Numbered from the stretch's first letter, positions 51,178 to 60,594 are shown. The stretch is DNA of 64,000 nt from Pedobacter nutrimenti (GCF_003208655.1 NZ_QKLU01000008.1:62001-126000), one strand, 5' to 3'. A program made the numbers and translations. The notes: generated from the sequence alone by a model not told the origin.

Positions 51178-52335
51178 ATGATGATATGGCTCAATTACCT
51201 GCATAAAAGATTTGTGCTCTCTGGAAAACTCAAAAGATTAATCGAGGAATCGGCGCTTAAAGGGCTTACCTATAACCCTGGCGCATTGGAAAAAATGATC
51301 AGAACGACCCCTGAATATGACAAGATCATTATGGGAATGGTCAGGTCCGGGAAATCCATTGAAAACATCATCATGTCCCTTTGTCTGGGCGATGTCCGCA
51401 GGGCGGCCAATCAGTTTATATTTGTTTGCAGAAAAAGCAAGGGTTCAGAAGGACTGATCAGTATGGGCGTGTCCTCTGCCTTGTATGGCAGCACCGAAAA
51501 CATCCTGGAGGAGGCCAGGTTTTTATGGAAAGAACTGAACCATAAAAATGTATTAATTGATGTTCCTGCGGCAAAAAACTGCTTACCGGCCATAGAACAA
51601 CTCTGGACGGAAGGAATTTCGGTAAAGGTGTCTTCCCCTTTTAGTTTTCAGCGCTACCGGGAACTGGCAGAAAGTTACCTCGCTGCCCTGGAAAAACGTG
51701 CCGAAAAAAGAGAGCCCCTTGATAAATTTGTTTCATTTGTCAGTTTTAACATCCGGGCAATTGACCAGCAGGCGAACCTTTTTCTGGATGAACTGATCGG
51801 CAAGGAGAGCCATCTTTCGGATGTTGCCCGGCAAATGTATGGTAAAACAGGCTATACCATGGCCTGGATGTTTTACCATATACAGCAGGAAATTTTCTCG
51901 GGGCCCCGTTTTCAGGCCCTGGCGAAAAAAGGGGCAAGGATACAACAATTGATTTGGGATTATGGGGGCCCGGAAATGCAGTACCCGCAGGAGCTGGAAA
52001 TGATCCGCTCCCTGGGTGCTGCGGGGGCTGGGGCCATTCTGTCCGGGGAGTTGTTCAATGAATATCATCTAATGCCCGAAACCGGTAAACAGGAACCTGA
52101 AAGTTTAAGTATGGTCAAATGGAGAATGTACCAGCTGGAGCAGATCCTTGGCCTGGATATACAGGAGCTGGAAAAGGCCCTGGAAAAAGAAAATCACCAC
52201 CCTTTCAATTTATACAACCCTTCCATGATGAGGACACTCGATCTGAAAATACGGTCCCTTTTGGAAGGGAATCTGGAAAAAAAAGGAGTTTTAGACATAA
52301 AACCCCCACTTATAAACATTCCCGTCCTCTCCTAA
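51178..52335 (+). CDS. Transaldolase-fold protein lacking the catalytic residues (pseudoenzyme)
   Basis: This 385-residue protein follows bacterial transaldolase along about its first 270 residues: ESALKGLTYNPGALEKMI (compare GVTSNPTIFEKAI), ENILEEARFLWKELNHKNV, LPAIEQLWTEGISVKV and FSFQRYRELAESYLAALEKR. The active site is changed. The Schiff-base lysine (normally IKVPAT) is Asp128 in LIDVPAAK, the proton-shuttling Asp near the N-terminus (normally WLD) is Asn6 in WLNYL, and the catalytic Glu (normally S-x-E-V) is Gly97 in SMGVSS. The Asn-x-Thr of the inner barrel reads Lys150-Val-Ser152. Only Asn33 is kept. So it should not be a working transaldolase; a regulatory or binding role is possible. 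The alignment was made by eye from memory. Confidence 0.7.
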   Translation: MMIWLNYLHKRFVLSGKLKRLIEESALKGLTYNPGALEKMIRTTPEYDKIIMGMVRSGKSIENIIMSLCLGDVRRAANQFIFVCRKSKGSEGLISMGVSSALYGSTENILEEARFLWKELNHKNVLIDVPAAKNCLPAIEQLWTEGISVKVSSPFSFQRYRELAESYLAALEKRAEKREPLDKFVSFVSFNIRAIDQQANLFLDELIGKESHLSDVARQMYGKTGYTMAWMFYHIQQEIFSGPRFQALAKKGARIQQLIWDYGGPEMQYPQELEMIRSLGAAGAGAILSGELFNEYHLMPETGKQEPESLSMVKWRMYQLEQILGLDIQELEKALEKENHHPFNLYNPSMMRTLDLKIRSLLEGNLEKKGVLDIKPPLINIPVLS

Positions 52336-52554
52336 TTTGGTGACCTTTGTGCCGCGATAAAAGCATCTGCAAAAGGGTATTCCTAAAGTATCAGGACAAT
52401 TTACCGCAGACCTTCCGCCTGCAGAAATAAATATCTGCTAAATATTGCTATATTTATATATGGCTAATGGGCTTAATCTGAGCTTGCTAGCATGATTCTT
52501 GTGGCGGAGCCGGTGGCGTTTGATGATTTTGTTTGCTAATTCGATTTTTTACAT

Positions 52555-53904
52555 ATGAAACTACAAAAACCGATTTTAACATTTCTCCTTGCCTTGCCGG
52601 GCCTATTCTCTCCGGCAGTATTCGGGCAAACGGGAAGTCCCACTAAAACCCTTAACAACGCTTCACTCCAGGATGTGATTACCTATGCCCTGCTCAATAA
52701 ACCAGGGGTAAAGCAATCCTTAATTGATGAAGAAATCGGGGAACGTGACATCAAATCAGCACTTTCGGGCTGGTTTCCACAAATCAATGGTACAGCCAGC
52801 TACAACAACAACCTGAAACAGCAGGTCAACCAGCTGGACATCAATGGTCAGACCCAGATCATTACCTTTGGTACCAAACAAACTTCTGCCCTGACCCTGC
52901 AGGCAGACCAGCAGTTTTTGAATGCCGGTCTGATCCAGGCCTCCAAAGCTTCTAAGTTTTACCGTCAGCAATACAAGCAGAACACAGAAAGCAGTAAAAT
53001 CAATACAGTTGTAGCGGTAACCAAAGCCTATTACGATATCCTCACCAGCAGGGAGCAGCTTAATATTATTAACGAAAACATTGCGCGTTTACAAAAGCAG
53101 CTCAAAGATGCACACGCACAGTATGACGCCGGTCTGGCCGATAAAACCGATTATCAACGGGCCCAAATCAGTGTAAGCAACTCCCAGGCCGATAAAAAAA
53201 GGACCGAAGAACTGATGAAGTATAAATACGCCTACCTGAAACAACAGATTGGCTATGCACCTGATGCAGCGTTCAGCTTAAACTTCAGCAACAGCAACAT
53301 GGAAAATGAAATCCTGATGGACACCACCCAAACTGAGGTTTATGCCAACCGGATTGAGTACAGATTGCTGCAAACCCAAAAGCAGCTGCAGCATTTAAAT
53401 ACCAGTTATAATAAATGGACTTATTTGCCAACCATAGCGGGCTTTGTGAACTACAACTGGAATTATATGAACAATAGTTTCAGCAACCTTTACGACAGAA
53501 ATTACCCCAGTTCTGTATTTGGCCTGACGATGAAACTCCCTATTTTTCAGGGCACCAAAAGGACCCAGGAAATCCGAAAATCGGAATTACAGGAAAAAAG
53601 ACTGGACCTGGACCTGATCAATACCCGCAATCAGATCAATACACAATATGAACAGGCCATGGCCACCTATAAGGCCAACCTGAACGACTGGAAAACCGCG
53701 CATGAAAATGTGGACATTTCCAGACAGGTGTATACCACCATTAAACTTCAGTACGATGAGGGAATTAAAACTTATCTGGATCTGATGACCTCTGAGACCG
53801 ACCTGAGAACGGCTCAGCTCAATTATTTAAATTCATTGTACAACCTGCTTTCTTCAAAAATAGATGTACAACAAGCATTAGGAACAATTACCGTAAACCA
53901 ATAA
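52555..53904 (+). CDS. TolC family outer membrane efflux protein
   Basis: This 449-residue protein has a signal peptide (ending AVFGQ) and the two-fold repeated helical hairpin structure of TolC: SLQDVITYALLNKPGVKQSLIDEEIG at the N-terminus, then long helices with QYDAGLADKTDYQRAQIS and a second copy with QYDEGIKTYLDLMTSETDL. Such proteins form the outer membrane channel of tripartite efflux pumps. It is the first gene of the operon; the adaptor follows after 8 bases. The 219-base gap upstream (52336-52554) has no feature I can support beyond a weak TGATTTTG box at 52524-52531. Confidence 0.94.
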   Translation: MKLQKPILTFLLALPGLFSPAVFGQTGSPTKTLNNASLQDVITYALLNKPGVKQSLIDEEIGERDIKSALSGWFPQINGTASYNNNLKQQVNQLDINGQTQIITFGTKQTSALTLQADQQFLNAGLIQASKASKFYRQQYKQNTESSKINTVVAVTKAYYDILTSREQLNIINENIARLQKQLKDAHAQYDAGLADKTDYQRAQISVSNSQADKKRTEELMKYKYAYLKQQIGYAPDAAFSLNFSNSNMENEILMDTTQTEVYANRIEYRLLQTQKQLQHLNTSYNKWTYLPTIAGFVNYNWNYMNNSFSNLYDRNYPSSVFGLTMKLPIFQGTKRTQEIRKSELQEKRLDLDLINTRNQINTQYEQAMATYKANLNDWKTAHENVDISRQVYTTIKLQYDEGIKTYLDLMTSETDLRTAQLNYLNSLYNLLSSKIDVQQALGTITVNQ

Positions 53905-53912
53905 GCACTCAA

Positions 53913-55073
53913 ATGAAGACTATTAATCACATAAAACTAGGTATCGTTATTCTTGGTTCCATTTCTTTAGCGTCATGCGGTGGCGGTAATAAACAGGCAC
54001 AACAGCAAGGCCCCCCTCCGGCAACACCGGTAACCACCTATAAAGTGGCAGAGCAGCCCGTAACTACGGTAGATACTTATCCCGGAGTGGTTGTCGCCCT
54101 GGATGAAGTAGAATTGCGGGCGCAGGTAGGTGGCTACATTACGGCCATCTATATTAAAGACGGGCAAAAGGTAAACAAGGGACAAAAACTTTATGAGGTA
54201 GACCGTACCAAATACCAGGCGGCGTACAATTCTGCCAAAGCGAATGTAGAGGTGGCCAAGGCCAACCGCGATAAAGCCAAAAAAGATGCAGAACGTTACA
54301 CCAAACTTGCTGCGCAGGATGCGATCGCCAAACAGCGCGTGGACTATGCCATGACCGATCTGGCCAATGCAGAGTCGCAGGTAACCGCCGCTCAGGCAAG
54401 CCTTTCTTCGGCAGCCAATGACTTGCAGCGTTCTGTAATTGTTTCGCCTTTAAATGGGACCATCGGAATTTCGCAGGTGAAACTGGGCGCATTGGTTTCC
54501 CCGGGCACGACCCTTTTAAATACCGTATCGACCAATAACCCGATTGCTGTGGATATTTCTGTAAACCAGGCAGACATTCCAAGATTCGAACAAATGAAAA
54601 AAAATCCGTCGGCAGTAGTCGATTCTTTATTTAGCGTACAGCTTCAGGATGGTAGCATCTATAAAGGTCAGGGACATATTGTGGCCATAGACCGGGCTGT
54701 TGACCCCACCTCAGGTACCATTAAAATCAGGATCAGTTACCCTAACCCGGCCAACAAATTGTTTGCCGGAATGACCGTCAATCTCCTGGCCCTGAACAAA
54801 GCCCCGCAGCACCAGTTGGTGATCCCTTTCAAAGCGGTTACAGAAATGCTGGGGCAGTACAATGTGTTTGTGGTGGGTGACAGCAGTAAGGCCAACCCGC
54901 GCATTATTAAACTGGGCAAACAGTTTGAACAAAATATAGTGGTCAGCGAAGGGCTGAAAGCAGGCGAGACCATTGTGGTGGAAGGTGTACAGAATGTAAG
55001 ACCAGGCGCCGTTGTGAAAGACGCTTCCGCAGCAGAAGCCAACGGACAACAAGCAGCACCAGCTAAGAAATAG
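53913..55073 (+). CDS. RND efflux periplasmic adaptor (membrane fusion) lipoprotein
   Basis: This 386-residue protein is a lipoprotein (signal peptide ending LASC, Cys near 23). It has the adaptor layout: a lipoyl half-motif (VELRAQVGGYITAIYIKDGQKVNKGQ), an alpha-helical hairpin (about 95-165), the second lipoyl half and beta-barrel domain (VIVSPLNGTIGISQVKLGALVSPGT, FAGMTVNLLALN) and a C-terminal membrane-proximal domain. It links the RND pump to the TolC channel. It lies 8 bases after tolC and 22 before the pump gene. Confidence 0.94.
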   Translation: MKTINHIKLGIVILGSISLASCGGGNKQAQQQGPPPATPVTTYKVAEQPVTTVDTYPGVVVALDEVELRAQVGGYITAIYIKDGQKVNKGQKLYEVDRTKYQAAYNSAKANVEVAKANRDKAKKDAERYTKLAAQDAIAKQRVDYAMTDLANAESQVTAAQASLSSAANDLQRSVIVSPLNGTIGISQVKLGALVSPGTTLLNTVSTNNPIAVDISVNQADIPRFEQMKKNPSAVVDSLFSVQLQDGSIYKGQGHIVAIDRAVDPTSGTIKIRISYPNPANKLFAGMTVNLLALNKAPQHQLVIPFKAVTEMLGQYNVFVVGDSSKANPRIIKLGKQFEQNIVVSEGLKAGETIVVEGVQNVRPGAVVKDASAAEANGQQAAPAKK

Positions 55074-55095
55074 ATTTTTAAAGAATTTCAGACTT

Positions 55096-58000
55096 ATGAT
55101 TTCAGAAGTATTTATCAAACGCCCGGTAACGGCCATGGTCATCTCCATCATCATTGTGGTTGTTGGACTGATTGTTATGACGACCCTGCCGATCAGCCAG
55201 TACCCGAGTATTGCACCGCCAACGGTTACCGTTTCGGGTACCTATACAGGTGCGGATGCACAAACCGTGGAACAAACCGTAACCACCCCTATAGAAAGCC
55301 AGATTAATGGTACCCCAGGAATGAAATACCTGTCCTCAAACAGTACTTCCGACGGACAATCTTCCATTACGGTTACTTTTGATGTGGGAACCAATATTGA
55401 TGTGGCCGCACTGGATGTACAGAACAGGGTGGGTATTGCAGAACCTGCTTTACCTGAGGCCGTAAGACGTTTAGGGGTAACCACTAAAAAAGCAAACAGT
55501 GACATCCTGATGGTGGTGGGTTTGTATTCACCCAATGGCACTTACGATGAGAAATTTATTTCCAATTACATCAACCTGTATGTAAAAGATGCTTTGCTCC
55601 GGATTAAAGGAGTAGGGGATGTACAGGTCTTTGGACAACCTTTTAGTATGAGGGTATGGCTGGATGCCAACAAACTGGCCCGGCTTGGACTGACCCCGGC
55701 AGATGTTTCGGCCGCTATTCAGGAGCAAAACGTTAGGGTTCCGGGCGGAAGTGTCGGGGGTGCCCCGCAACAAAACTACCAGACTTTCGAATTTTCTGTT
55801 GTTCTTGACGGGGATCTGAACTCTGAAGAGCAGTTCAGAAATATTGTCATCAAGACCGGTAAAGACGGGTCTCCGGTATACCTGAAAGATGTCGCCAGGG
55901 TAGAACTTGGTGAGTTCAGTTATGCAATCAATTCGAAAGTAAATGGTAAAAAAGCGTCCCTGCTGGCCATTAACCAAAGTCCGGGAGGAAATGCCGTACA
56001 AACGGCCGATGGTATTGAAAAAGCCATGCTGGAATTGAAAAAATCTTTTCCAAAAGACCTGGACTATACAGTTCCTTATGAAACCGTTACAGTGGTTAAA
56101 GTTTCCATCAATGAGGTGGTCCATACCCTGTTTGAGGCCCTGATCCTGGTCACCATTGTGGTGTTCCTGTTCCTGCAAAGCTGGAGGGCAACACTGATCC
56201 CTGTACTGGCCATTCCGGTATCGATTATTGGTACCTTTATTTTCTTTACCTTTTTTGGTTTCTCCATTAACGTACTGACCATGTTTGGTTTTGTACTGGC
56301 CATTGGTATTGTGGTGGATGATGCGATTGTGGTGGTGGAAGCGGTACAGCATTATATAGACCATGATGGCCTTTCTGCACCCGATGCCACCCGAAGGGCC
56401 ATGAAAGACATTACCGCACCGGTAATTGCCATTGCGTTGATTTTGGCTTCGGTATTTATCCCGGTAGGCTTTATCCCCGGTATGGTGGGTAAACTCTATC
56501 AACAGTTTGCCATTACCATTGCCGTGTCCGTATTGCTTTCGGCCTTTATCGCCCTGTCGCTTACCCCGGCACTTTGTTCTATTTTGTTAAAACCAATGAA
56601 CCTGAACAAAGATTCCAAAGGCCTGAACAAGTTCTTTTATAAGTTTAACAGCTGGTTTGCAAGGGTTACCCATAATTATTCTAACGGAGTTAAAAAAGCC
56701 CTCAAAAAAGCACCTTTGGTGATGGTCATCCTGGCCTGTATTTATGTGGGAACGGTGGGCTTGTTTGCCAAAAAACCTTCGGGATTTATTCCAAATGAAG
56801 ATGCGGGAATTTTCATTATGGGGGTATCCTTGCCTGAGGGTGCTTCGGCAGCACGGACCAATGCTTTTATCAAACGGGTTACCGACCACATTATGAAAAA
56901 ATACCCGGAAGTAAAAAATATTGCCTCCATTGGTGGTCTGAACATTTTGAACCGTTCCTTTAAGTCCAATGCCGCTACTTTCTTTGCGCAGCTGGAAAAC
57001 TGGGACAAACGTAAAAGAGATGTAAATACCATTATGGCCAGTGTCTCTGCCGATTTTGCCGGAGATAAAGAAGGCTATGTGCTGGTGGTGGCCCCGCCTC
57101 CGATTCCCGGGCTGGGGATCAGTGGTGGTTTTACCCTGGAAATTGAAGAAAAGCAAACTGGTGATATTAAACAATTTGAAGCCAACGTGGGGAAATTCCT
57201 GGGCGCGGCCAACCAGCGCCCTGAAATTGCCATGGCCTATACCCTGTTTAACTCCAGGACCCCAAATTACAAGGTGAGCGTGGACCGCGATAAAGCGAAA
57301 AAAATGGGGGTTCCGATCGGGGCCATCTATGCGACAATTTCGTCTTATCTGGGCAGTAGTTATATCAATGACTTTACCAAATATGGTCGTAACTTCCGCG
57401 TGGTTACCCAGGCGGATACCAATTACAGGGCAAAAATAGAAAACCTGAGCCAGCTCTATGTAACCAATACTTCAGGAGTTTCTGTGCCACTGGGTTCCCT
57501 GGTTAGTTATAAAACAATAGAAAACGCCTCTATCATCAATCACTATAACCTGTTCCGTTCCATAGAAGTGAGTGGGGCTGCAAAACCGGGTTACAGTTCC
57601 GGAGATGCATTGAAGGCCTTGAAAGAAGTAGCGGCCCAAACCCTTCCTGCTGGTTACGGCTATGATTTTTCCGGACTGAGTCTGGAGGAAACCGAAGCAG
57701 GAAACAGTACCCTGATGGTTTTTGGTTTGGTTTTCGTATTTGTGTTCCTATTGCTGGCCGCCCTTTACGAAAGCTGGTCTGTGCCGTTCTCGATCTTACT
57801 GGCTGTGCCTCTGGGTTTATTTGGTGCCATTCTGGCCCTGACTTTCCTTCCTAAACTGGACAACAACGTGTATGCCCAGGTCGGTTTGATTACCCTGATC
57901 GGTTTATCTGCAAAAAATGCGATCCTGATCGTGGAGTTTGCAAAAGAACGGGTAGACTGGGGAATGGAGATCATTGCGGCGACCATAGAAGCCGTCAGGT

Positions 58001-58275
58001 TGAGGCTGAGGCCTATTATCATGACCTCTGTGGCCTTTATCCTTGGGGTGGGACCTCTGATTACCTCTTCGGGTGCAGGAGCGGTTTCCCGTCAGACCAT
58101 TGGCTGGACTGTGGCTGCGGGAATGTTGTCGGCAACGGTTTTGGCATTGTTTATTGTTCCGGTACTTTTTGTACTGATCACAAAACTGGCCTATGGTAAA
58201 AAGAAACTGGCCGAACTTCAGGCTTCCTATAAACCGGAAGACCATAAAGATACCTTGCATGCAGATGAGGATTAA
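55096..58275 (+). CDS. RND family multidrug efflux transporter (AcrB/HAE1 type)
   Basis: This 1059-residue inner membrane pump has 12 transmembrane helices and two large periplasmic loops. The start (FIKRPVTAMVISIIIVVVGL) is typical. The proton-relay residues are intact: the Asp pair in GIVVDDAIVVVEAVQ and the Lys in GLSAKNAILIVEFAKE. The length and TLPISQYPSIAPPTVTVSGTY region match hydrophobe/amphiphile efflux (HAE1) pumps rather than metal pumps. Substrates cannot be told. It ends the tolC-adaptor-pump operon, followed by a terminator. The TetR and AraC genes upstream are likely regulators. Confidence 0.96.
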   Translation: MISEVFIKRPVTAMVISIIIVVVGLIVMTTLPISQYPSIAPPTVTVSGTYTGADAQTVEQTVTTPIESQINGTPGMKYLSSNSTSDGQSSITVTFDVGTNIDVAALDVQNRVGIAEPALPEAVRRLGVTTKKANSDILMVVGLYSPNGTYDEKFISNYINLYVKDALLRIKGVGDVQVFGQPFSMRVWLDANKLARLGLTPADVSAAIQEQNVRVPGGSVGGAPQQNYQTFEFSVVLDGDLNSEEQFRNIVIKTGKDGSPVYLKDVARVELGEFSYAINSKVNGKKASLLAINQSPGGNAVQTADGIEKAMLELKKSFPKDLDYTVPYETVTVVKVSINEVVHTLFEALILVTIVVFLFLQSWRATLIPVLAIPVSIIGTFIFFTFFGFSINVLTMFGFVLAIGIVVDDAIVVVEAVQHYIDHDGLSAPDATRRAMKDITAPVIAIALILASVFIPVGFIPGMVGKLYQQFAITIAVSVLLSAFIALSLTPALCSILLKPMNLNKDSKGLNKFFYKFNSWFARVTHNYSNGVKKALKKAPLVMVILACIYVGTVGLFAKKPSGFIPNEDAGIFIMGVSLPEGASAARTNAFIKRVTDHIMKKYPEVKNIASIGGLNILNRSFKSNAATFFAQLENWDKRKRDVNTIMASVSADFAGDKEGYVLVVAPPPIPGLGISGGFTLEIEEKQTGDIKQFEANVGKFLGAANQRPEIAMAYTLFNSRTPNYKVSVDRDKAKKMGVPIGAIYATISSYLGSSYINDFTKYGRNFRVVTQADTNYRAKIENLSQLYVTNTSGVSVPLGSLVSYKTIENASIINHYNLFRSIEVSGAAKPGYSSGDALKALKEVAAQTLPAGYGYDFSGLSLEETEAGNSTLMVFGLVFVFVFLLLAALYESWSVPFSILLAVPLGLFGAILALTFLPKLDNNVYAQVGLITLIGLSAKNAILIVEFAKERVDWGMEIIAATIEAVRLRLRPIIMTSVAFILGVGPLITSSGAGAVSRQTIGWTVAAGMLSATVLALFIVPVLFVLITKLAYGKKKLAELQASYKPEDHKDTLHADED

Positions 58276-58293
58276 TCCTTTCTGTTTCTAGAT

Positions 58294-58331
58294 AAAAAAA
58301 GCCTTCCCAGATAGTGGGGAGGCTTTTTTTA
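58294..58331. terminator. Terminator between the RND pump and the small coiled-coil protein
   Basis: AAAAAAAGCCTTCCC pairs with GGGGAGGCTTTTTTT around a short loop. The A and T flanks make it work in both directions, which suits its position between convergent genes. Confidence 0.88.
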
Positions 58332-58348
58332 TGTTTTTAACCTGTGGC

Positions 58349-58663
58349 TTATAAAATTAAGATCAGCAGCAGGATGATGATGATGATGGCACCTACAGAA
58401 AGGTAAACCCCTCCGCTAATGGCACGGGCTTTTTTCTTCATTTCCTTCAGCTCCTTGCGCAGTTCCTTTTTTTCTGCTTTAGACAAATTGGATTTATCCA
58501 TATGCCTGATTTCCTCTACGCGATCGGTGATCCGTTTTAGCTCAATTTGTTGTTCAGAACTGAGTTCTGTTTTGTTCTTATCAGCGTTTCCGGCAGCTAA
58601 AACCGTATTGGCGCTGACACCCAGCATAAAGACAAGGGCCAGGGAGTAAATTAATTTTTTCAT
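58349..58663 (-). CDS. Small exported coiled-coil protein with C-terminal membrane anchor
   Basis: This 104-residue protein has a signal peptide (MKKLIYSLALVFMLGVS, ending VLAAG), a charged coiled-coil segment (about 35-80, ELKRITDRVEEI and KAEKKELRKELKEMKKK) and a very hydrophobic C-terminal helix (VYLSVGAIIIIILLLILIL). I recognise no function. It stands alone between two terminators. Confidence 0.72.
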   Translation of the reverse strand: MKKLIYSLALVFMLGVSANTVLAAGNADKNKTELSSEQQIELKRITDRVEEIRHMDKSNLSKAEKKELRKELKEMKKKARAISGGVYLSVGAIIIIILLLILIL

Positions 58664-58712
58664 TGTTTTAGTTTTAATTGTTTAAGCTCTTGGTGACGAA
58701 TAGTTAAACAAC

Positions 58713-58743
58713 AAAAAAACCGCCAAAATGTTGGCGGTTTTCT
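58713..58743 (-). terminator. Terminator after the SIMPL-domain gene
   Basis: AAACCGCCAA (58717-58726) pairs with TTGGCGGTTT (58731-58740). On the minus strand the stem is followed by seven Ts, so it serves the SIMPL gene. Confidence 0.82.
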
Positions 58744-58785
58744 TTAAAGACCTTTGGGAAACCTGTACAGGAACCCGGGAGGGTT

Positions 58786-59493
58786 TTATTTGATTTCAAA
58801 AACAATCGTTACAGAATAGTTTAATTTAATCTTTTTGAAATCTATTTCAGGTGCCGGTGCAGCTTCTGCATCAGCAGCGTAAGCCATAGATTTCATCCTG
58901 ACATTGGCATACATGGGCACAGGATAACTTTCATTGTTGATTTCCTGTACATCCAATGCACTCCCCAGCTTATCACCCAGTGCTTCTACCATATAGCTGC
59001 CTTTGGCTTTAGCGGCCTGGATGGCTTTGATTTTTAATTCTTTTTTTAAGGCTTCAATTTTTGAGTAATCGTAGCTTTCCACATTGGTATAGGCAACACC
59101 TTTGGGATCAATTTCCCCAACAATTGCATTCCATTTGTTCAGGTCCGTTACTTTTAAACGGTATTGTTTACTCACCAGAAAATCGGGATTTTTCTTTTTC
59201 TCGATCACATTGTTATAGCTCGATACGTTATTGATGGTCAGGTTTTCTTTTGGAATACCCGCACTTTGTATTGCACTATATAACTGGTTTTCTAAAGTGG
59301 TAATTTCTACTTTTTTCTTGCTGTTGTTGTCTTTCAGGTACTCTTTTAAAGAAATACTCAGGTAGATGATGTCGGGGGTCACTTCAGTTTCCGCAGAACC
59401 GCTTACGGTAATTTTTCTGCGCAGGTCAACTTGTTGGGCCATGGCACTCATACTAAATAAGGCAACAAAGGCAAGGGCTACTAATCGTTTCAT
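58786..59493 (-). CDS. SIMPL (DUF541) domain periplasmic protein
   Basis: This 235-residue protein has a signal peptide (MKRLVALAFVALFSMSAMAQ) and a SIMPL domain: ITVSGSAETEVTPDIIYLSISL at the start, then ITTLENQLYSAIQSAGI, and AIQAAKAKGSYMVEALGDKLGSALDVQEI in the middle, ending LNYSVTIVFEI. The bacterial members are periplasmic and linked loosely to oxidative or kinase signalling; the role here is not known. It is transcribed alone. Confidence 0.9.
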   Translation of the reverse strand: MKRLVALAFVALFSMSAMAQQVDLRRKITVSGSAETEVTPDIIYLSISLKEYLKDNNSKKKVEITTLENQLYSAIQSAGIPKENLTINNVSSYNNVIEKKKNPDFLVSKQYRLKVTDLNKWNAIVGEIDPKGVAYTNVESYDYSKIEALKKELKIKAIQAAKAKGSYMVEALGDKLGSALDVQEINNESYPVPMYANVRMKSMAYAADAEAAPAPEIDFKKIKLNYSVTIVFEIK

Positions 59494-59582
59494 AAGTCTA
59501 TAAATTTATTTTATTTGTGTGTTTTGGTAATAGGATGTAATTATCATACCAATTCCATACAATTAAAAAATAATTTGCGTTG

Positions 59583-60185
59583 TTATTCTTCAACGATCTC
59601 ATTATTAGGCCCGATTTCTTCCAGAATTTCCTCTTTAAAATAAGATTTCTGGAAAACCAGGATCAGGATTACCCCTACGGAAATCGCGGCATCTGCAATA
59701 TTGAACACCGGCCGGAAGAAAATATAATCTTCCCCACCCCAGATGGGAACCCATTTTGGGAAAACCCCTTCGAGTATCGGAAAATACATCATATCTACCA
59801 CGCGGCCATGAAACAAACCAGCATAGCCATATATTTTTCCATACAGGACCGAATCAATGATGTTGCCCAGGGCACCTGCAAAAATGAGGGCCACATTAAG
59901 GATTAAGCCCCTGTGGTATTTTCTCTGGATCAGGTAATGCAGACCATAACCTATACCGGCCACAGCAGCAATTCTGAACAGGGATAAAGAGAGTTTGCCG
60001 AATTCACCGCCAAACTCCAGTCCAAAGGCCATACCATTATTTTCCGTAAAATGGATAATAAACCAGTTTCCAATGATTTTAAACTCCTGACCGATAAACA
60101 TATGGGTTTTGATCCAGGTTTTGATGGCCTGATCGATCAGCAGTACTAAAAAGATAACCAATAAAGGTTTGGTATAGCCTTTCAT
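59583..60185 (-). CDS. lspA: Lipoprotein signal peptidase
   Basis: This 200-residue inner membrane aspartic protease cleaves lipoprotein signals. Four transmembrane helices are visible, with the catalytic aspartates in GALGNIIDSVLYG and VFNIADAAISVGV. It is about 35 residues longer than E. coli LspA, partly from a charged tail (KEEILEEIGPNNEIVEE). It overlaps the upstream regulator gene by one base (TAATG), so the two are translationally coupled, and follows ileS in the same direction, a common gene order. Confidence 0.96.
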   Translation of the reverse strand: MKGYTKPLLVIFLVLLIDQAIKTWIKTHMFIGQEFKIIGNWFIIHFTENNGMAFGLEFGGEFGKLSLSLFRIAAVAGIGYGLHYLIQRKYHRGLILNVALIFAGALGNIIDSVLYGKIYGYAGLFHGRVVDMMYFPILEGVFPKWVPIWGGEDYIFFRPVFNIADAAISVGVILILVFQKSYFKEEILEEIGPNNEIVEE

Positions 60186-60568
60186 TATGCCTGCTTCAGT
60201 TTAGCTTCCATACTTAAAGTTGCATGAGGAACTGCACGTAAACGCTCTTTCTGGATCAGTTGACCGGTTTCCCTGCAAATGCCATAGGTTTTGTTTTCAA
60301 TGCGTACCAAAGCCGCTTCCAGGTTATCAATAAATTTTTTCTGACGGGCAGCCAGCTGGTTGATCTGCTCTTTTTCTAAAGTTGCAGAACCATCTTCTAA
60401 AGTCTTATAAGTACCCGATGTATCTTCGGTACCATTTGAATTCGGATTGCTTAATGAATTGGTCAAAGACAGGAACTCTTCTTTGGCCATACGTAATTTC
60501 TCAAGGATCAACTCTTTAAATTCCTGTAACTCACTGTCTGAATACCTTGTTTTCGTAGATTTTTCCAT
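60185..60568 (-). CDS. TraR/DksA-type regulator with degenerate zinc finger
   Basis: This 127-residue protein has the helical coiled-coil N-terminus and the C-terminal DksA/TraR motif YGICRETGQLIQKERLRAVPHATL. Family proteins bind the RNA polymerase secondary channel and affect rRNA transcription. The four zinc cysteines are reduced to one: CxxC is CRET, and the second pair is replaced by LSMEAK. So the finger cannot bind zinc in the usual way. It lies between ileS and lspA, overlapping lspA by one base. Confidence 0.88.
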   Translation of the reverse strand: MEKSTKTRYSDSELQEFKELILEKLRMAKEEFLSLTNSLSNPNSNGTEDTSGTYKTLEDGSATLEKEQINQLAARQKKFIDNLEAALVRIENKTYGICRETGQLIQKERLRAVPHATLSMEAKLKQA

Positions 60569-60594
60569 AATAATTGTTATTTTTCACTCTATGT

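Noticed and set aside
55528..56502. Open frame of 324 codons on the minus strand inside the RND pump gene
   Set aside because: It is antisense to a highly conserved gene, rich in His, Gln, Asn and Arg as in mirror frames, and has no family motif.
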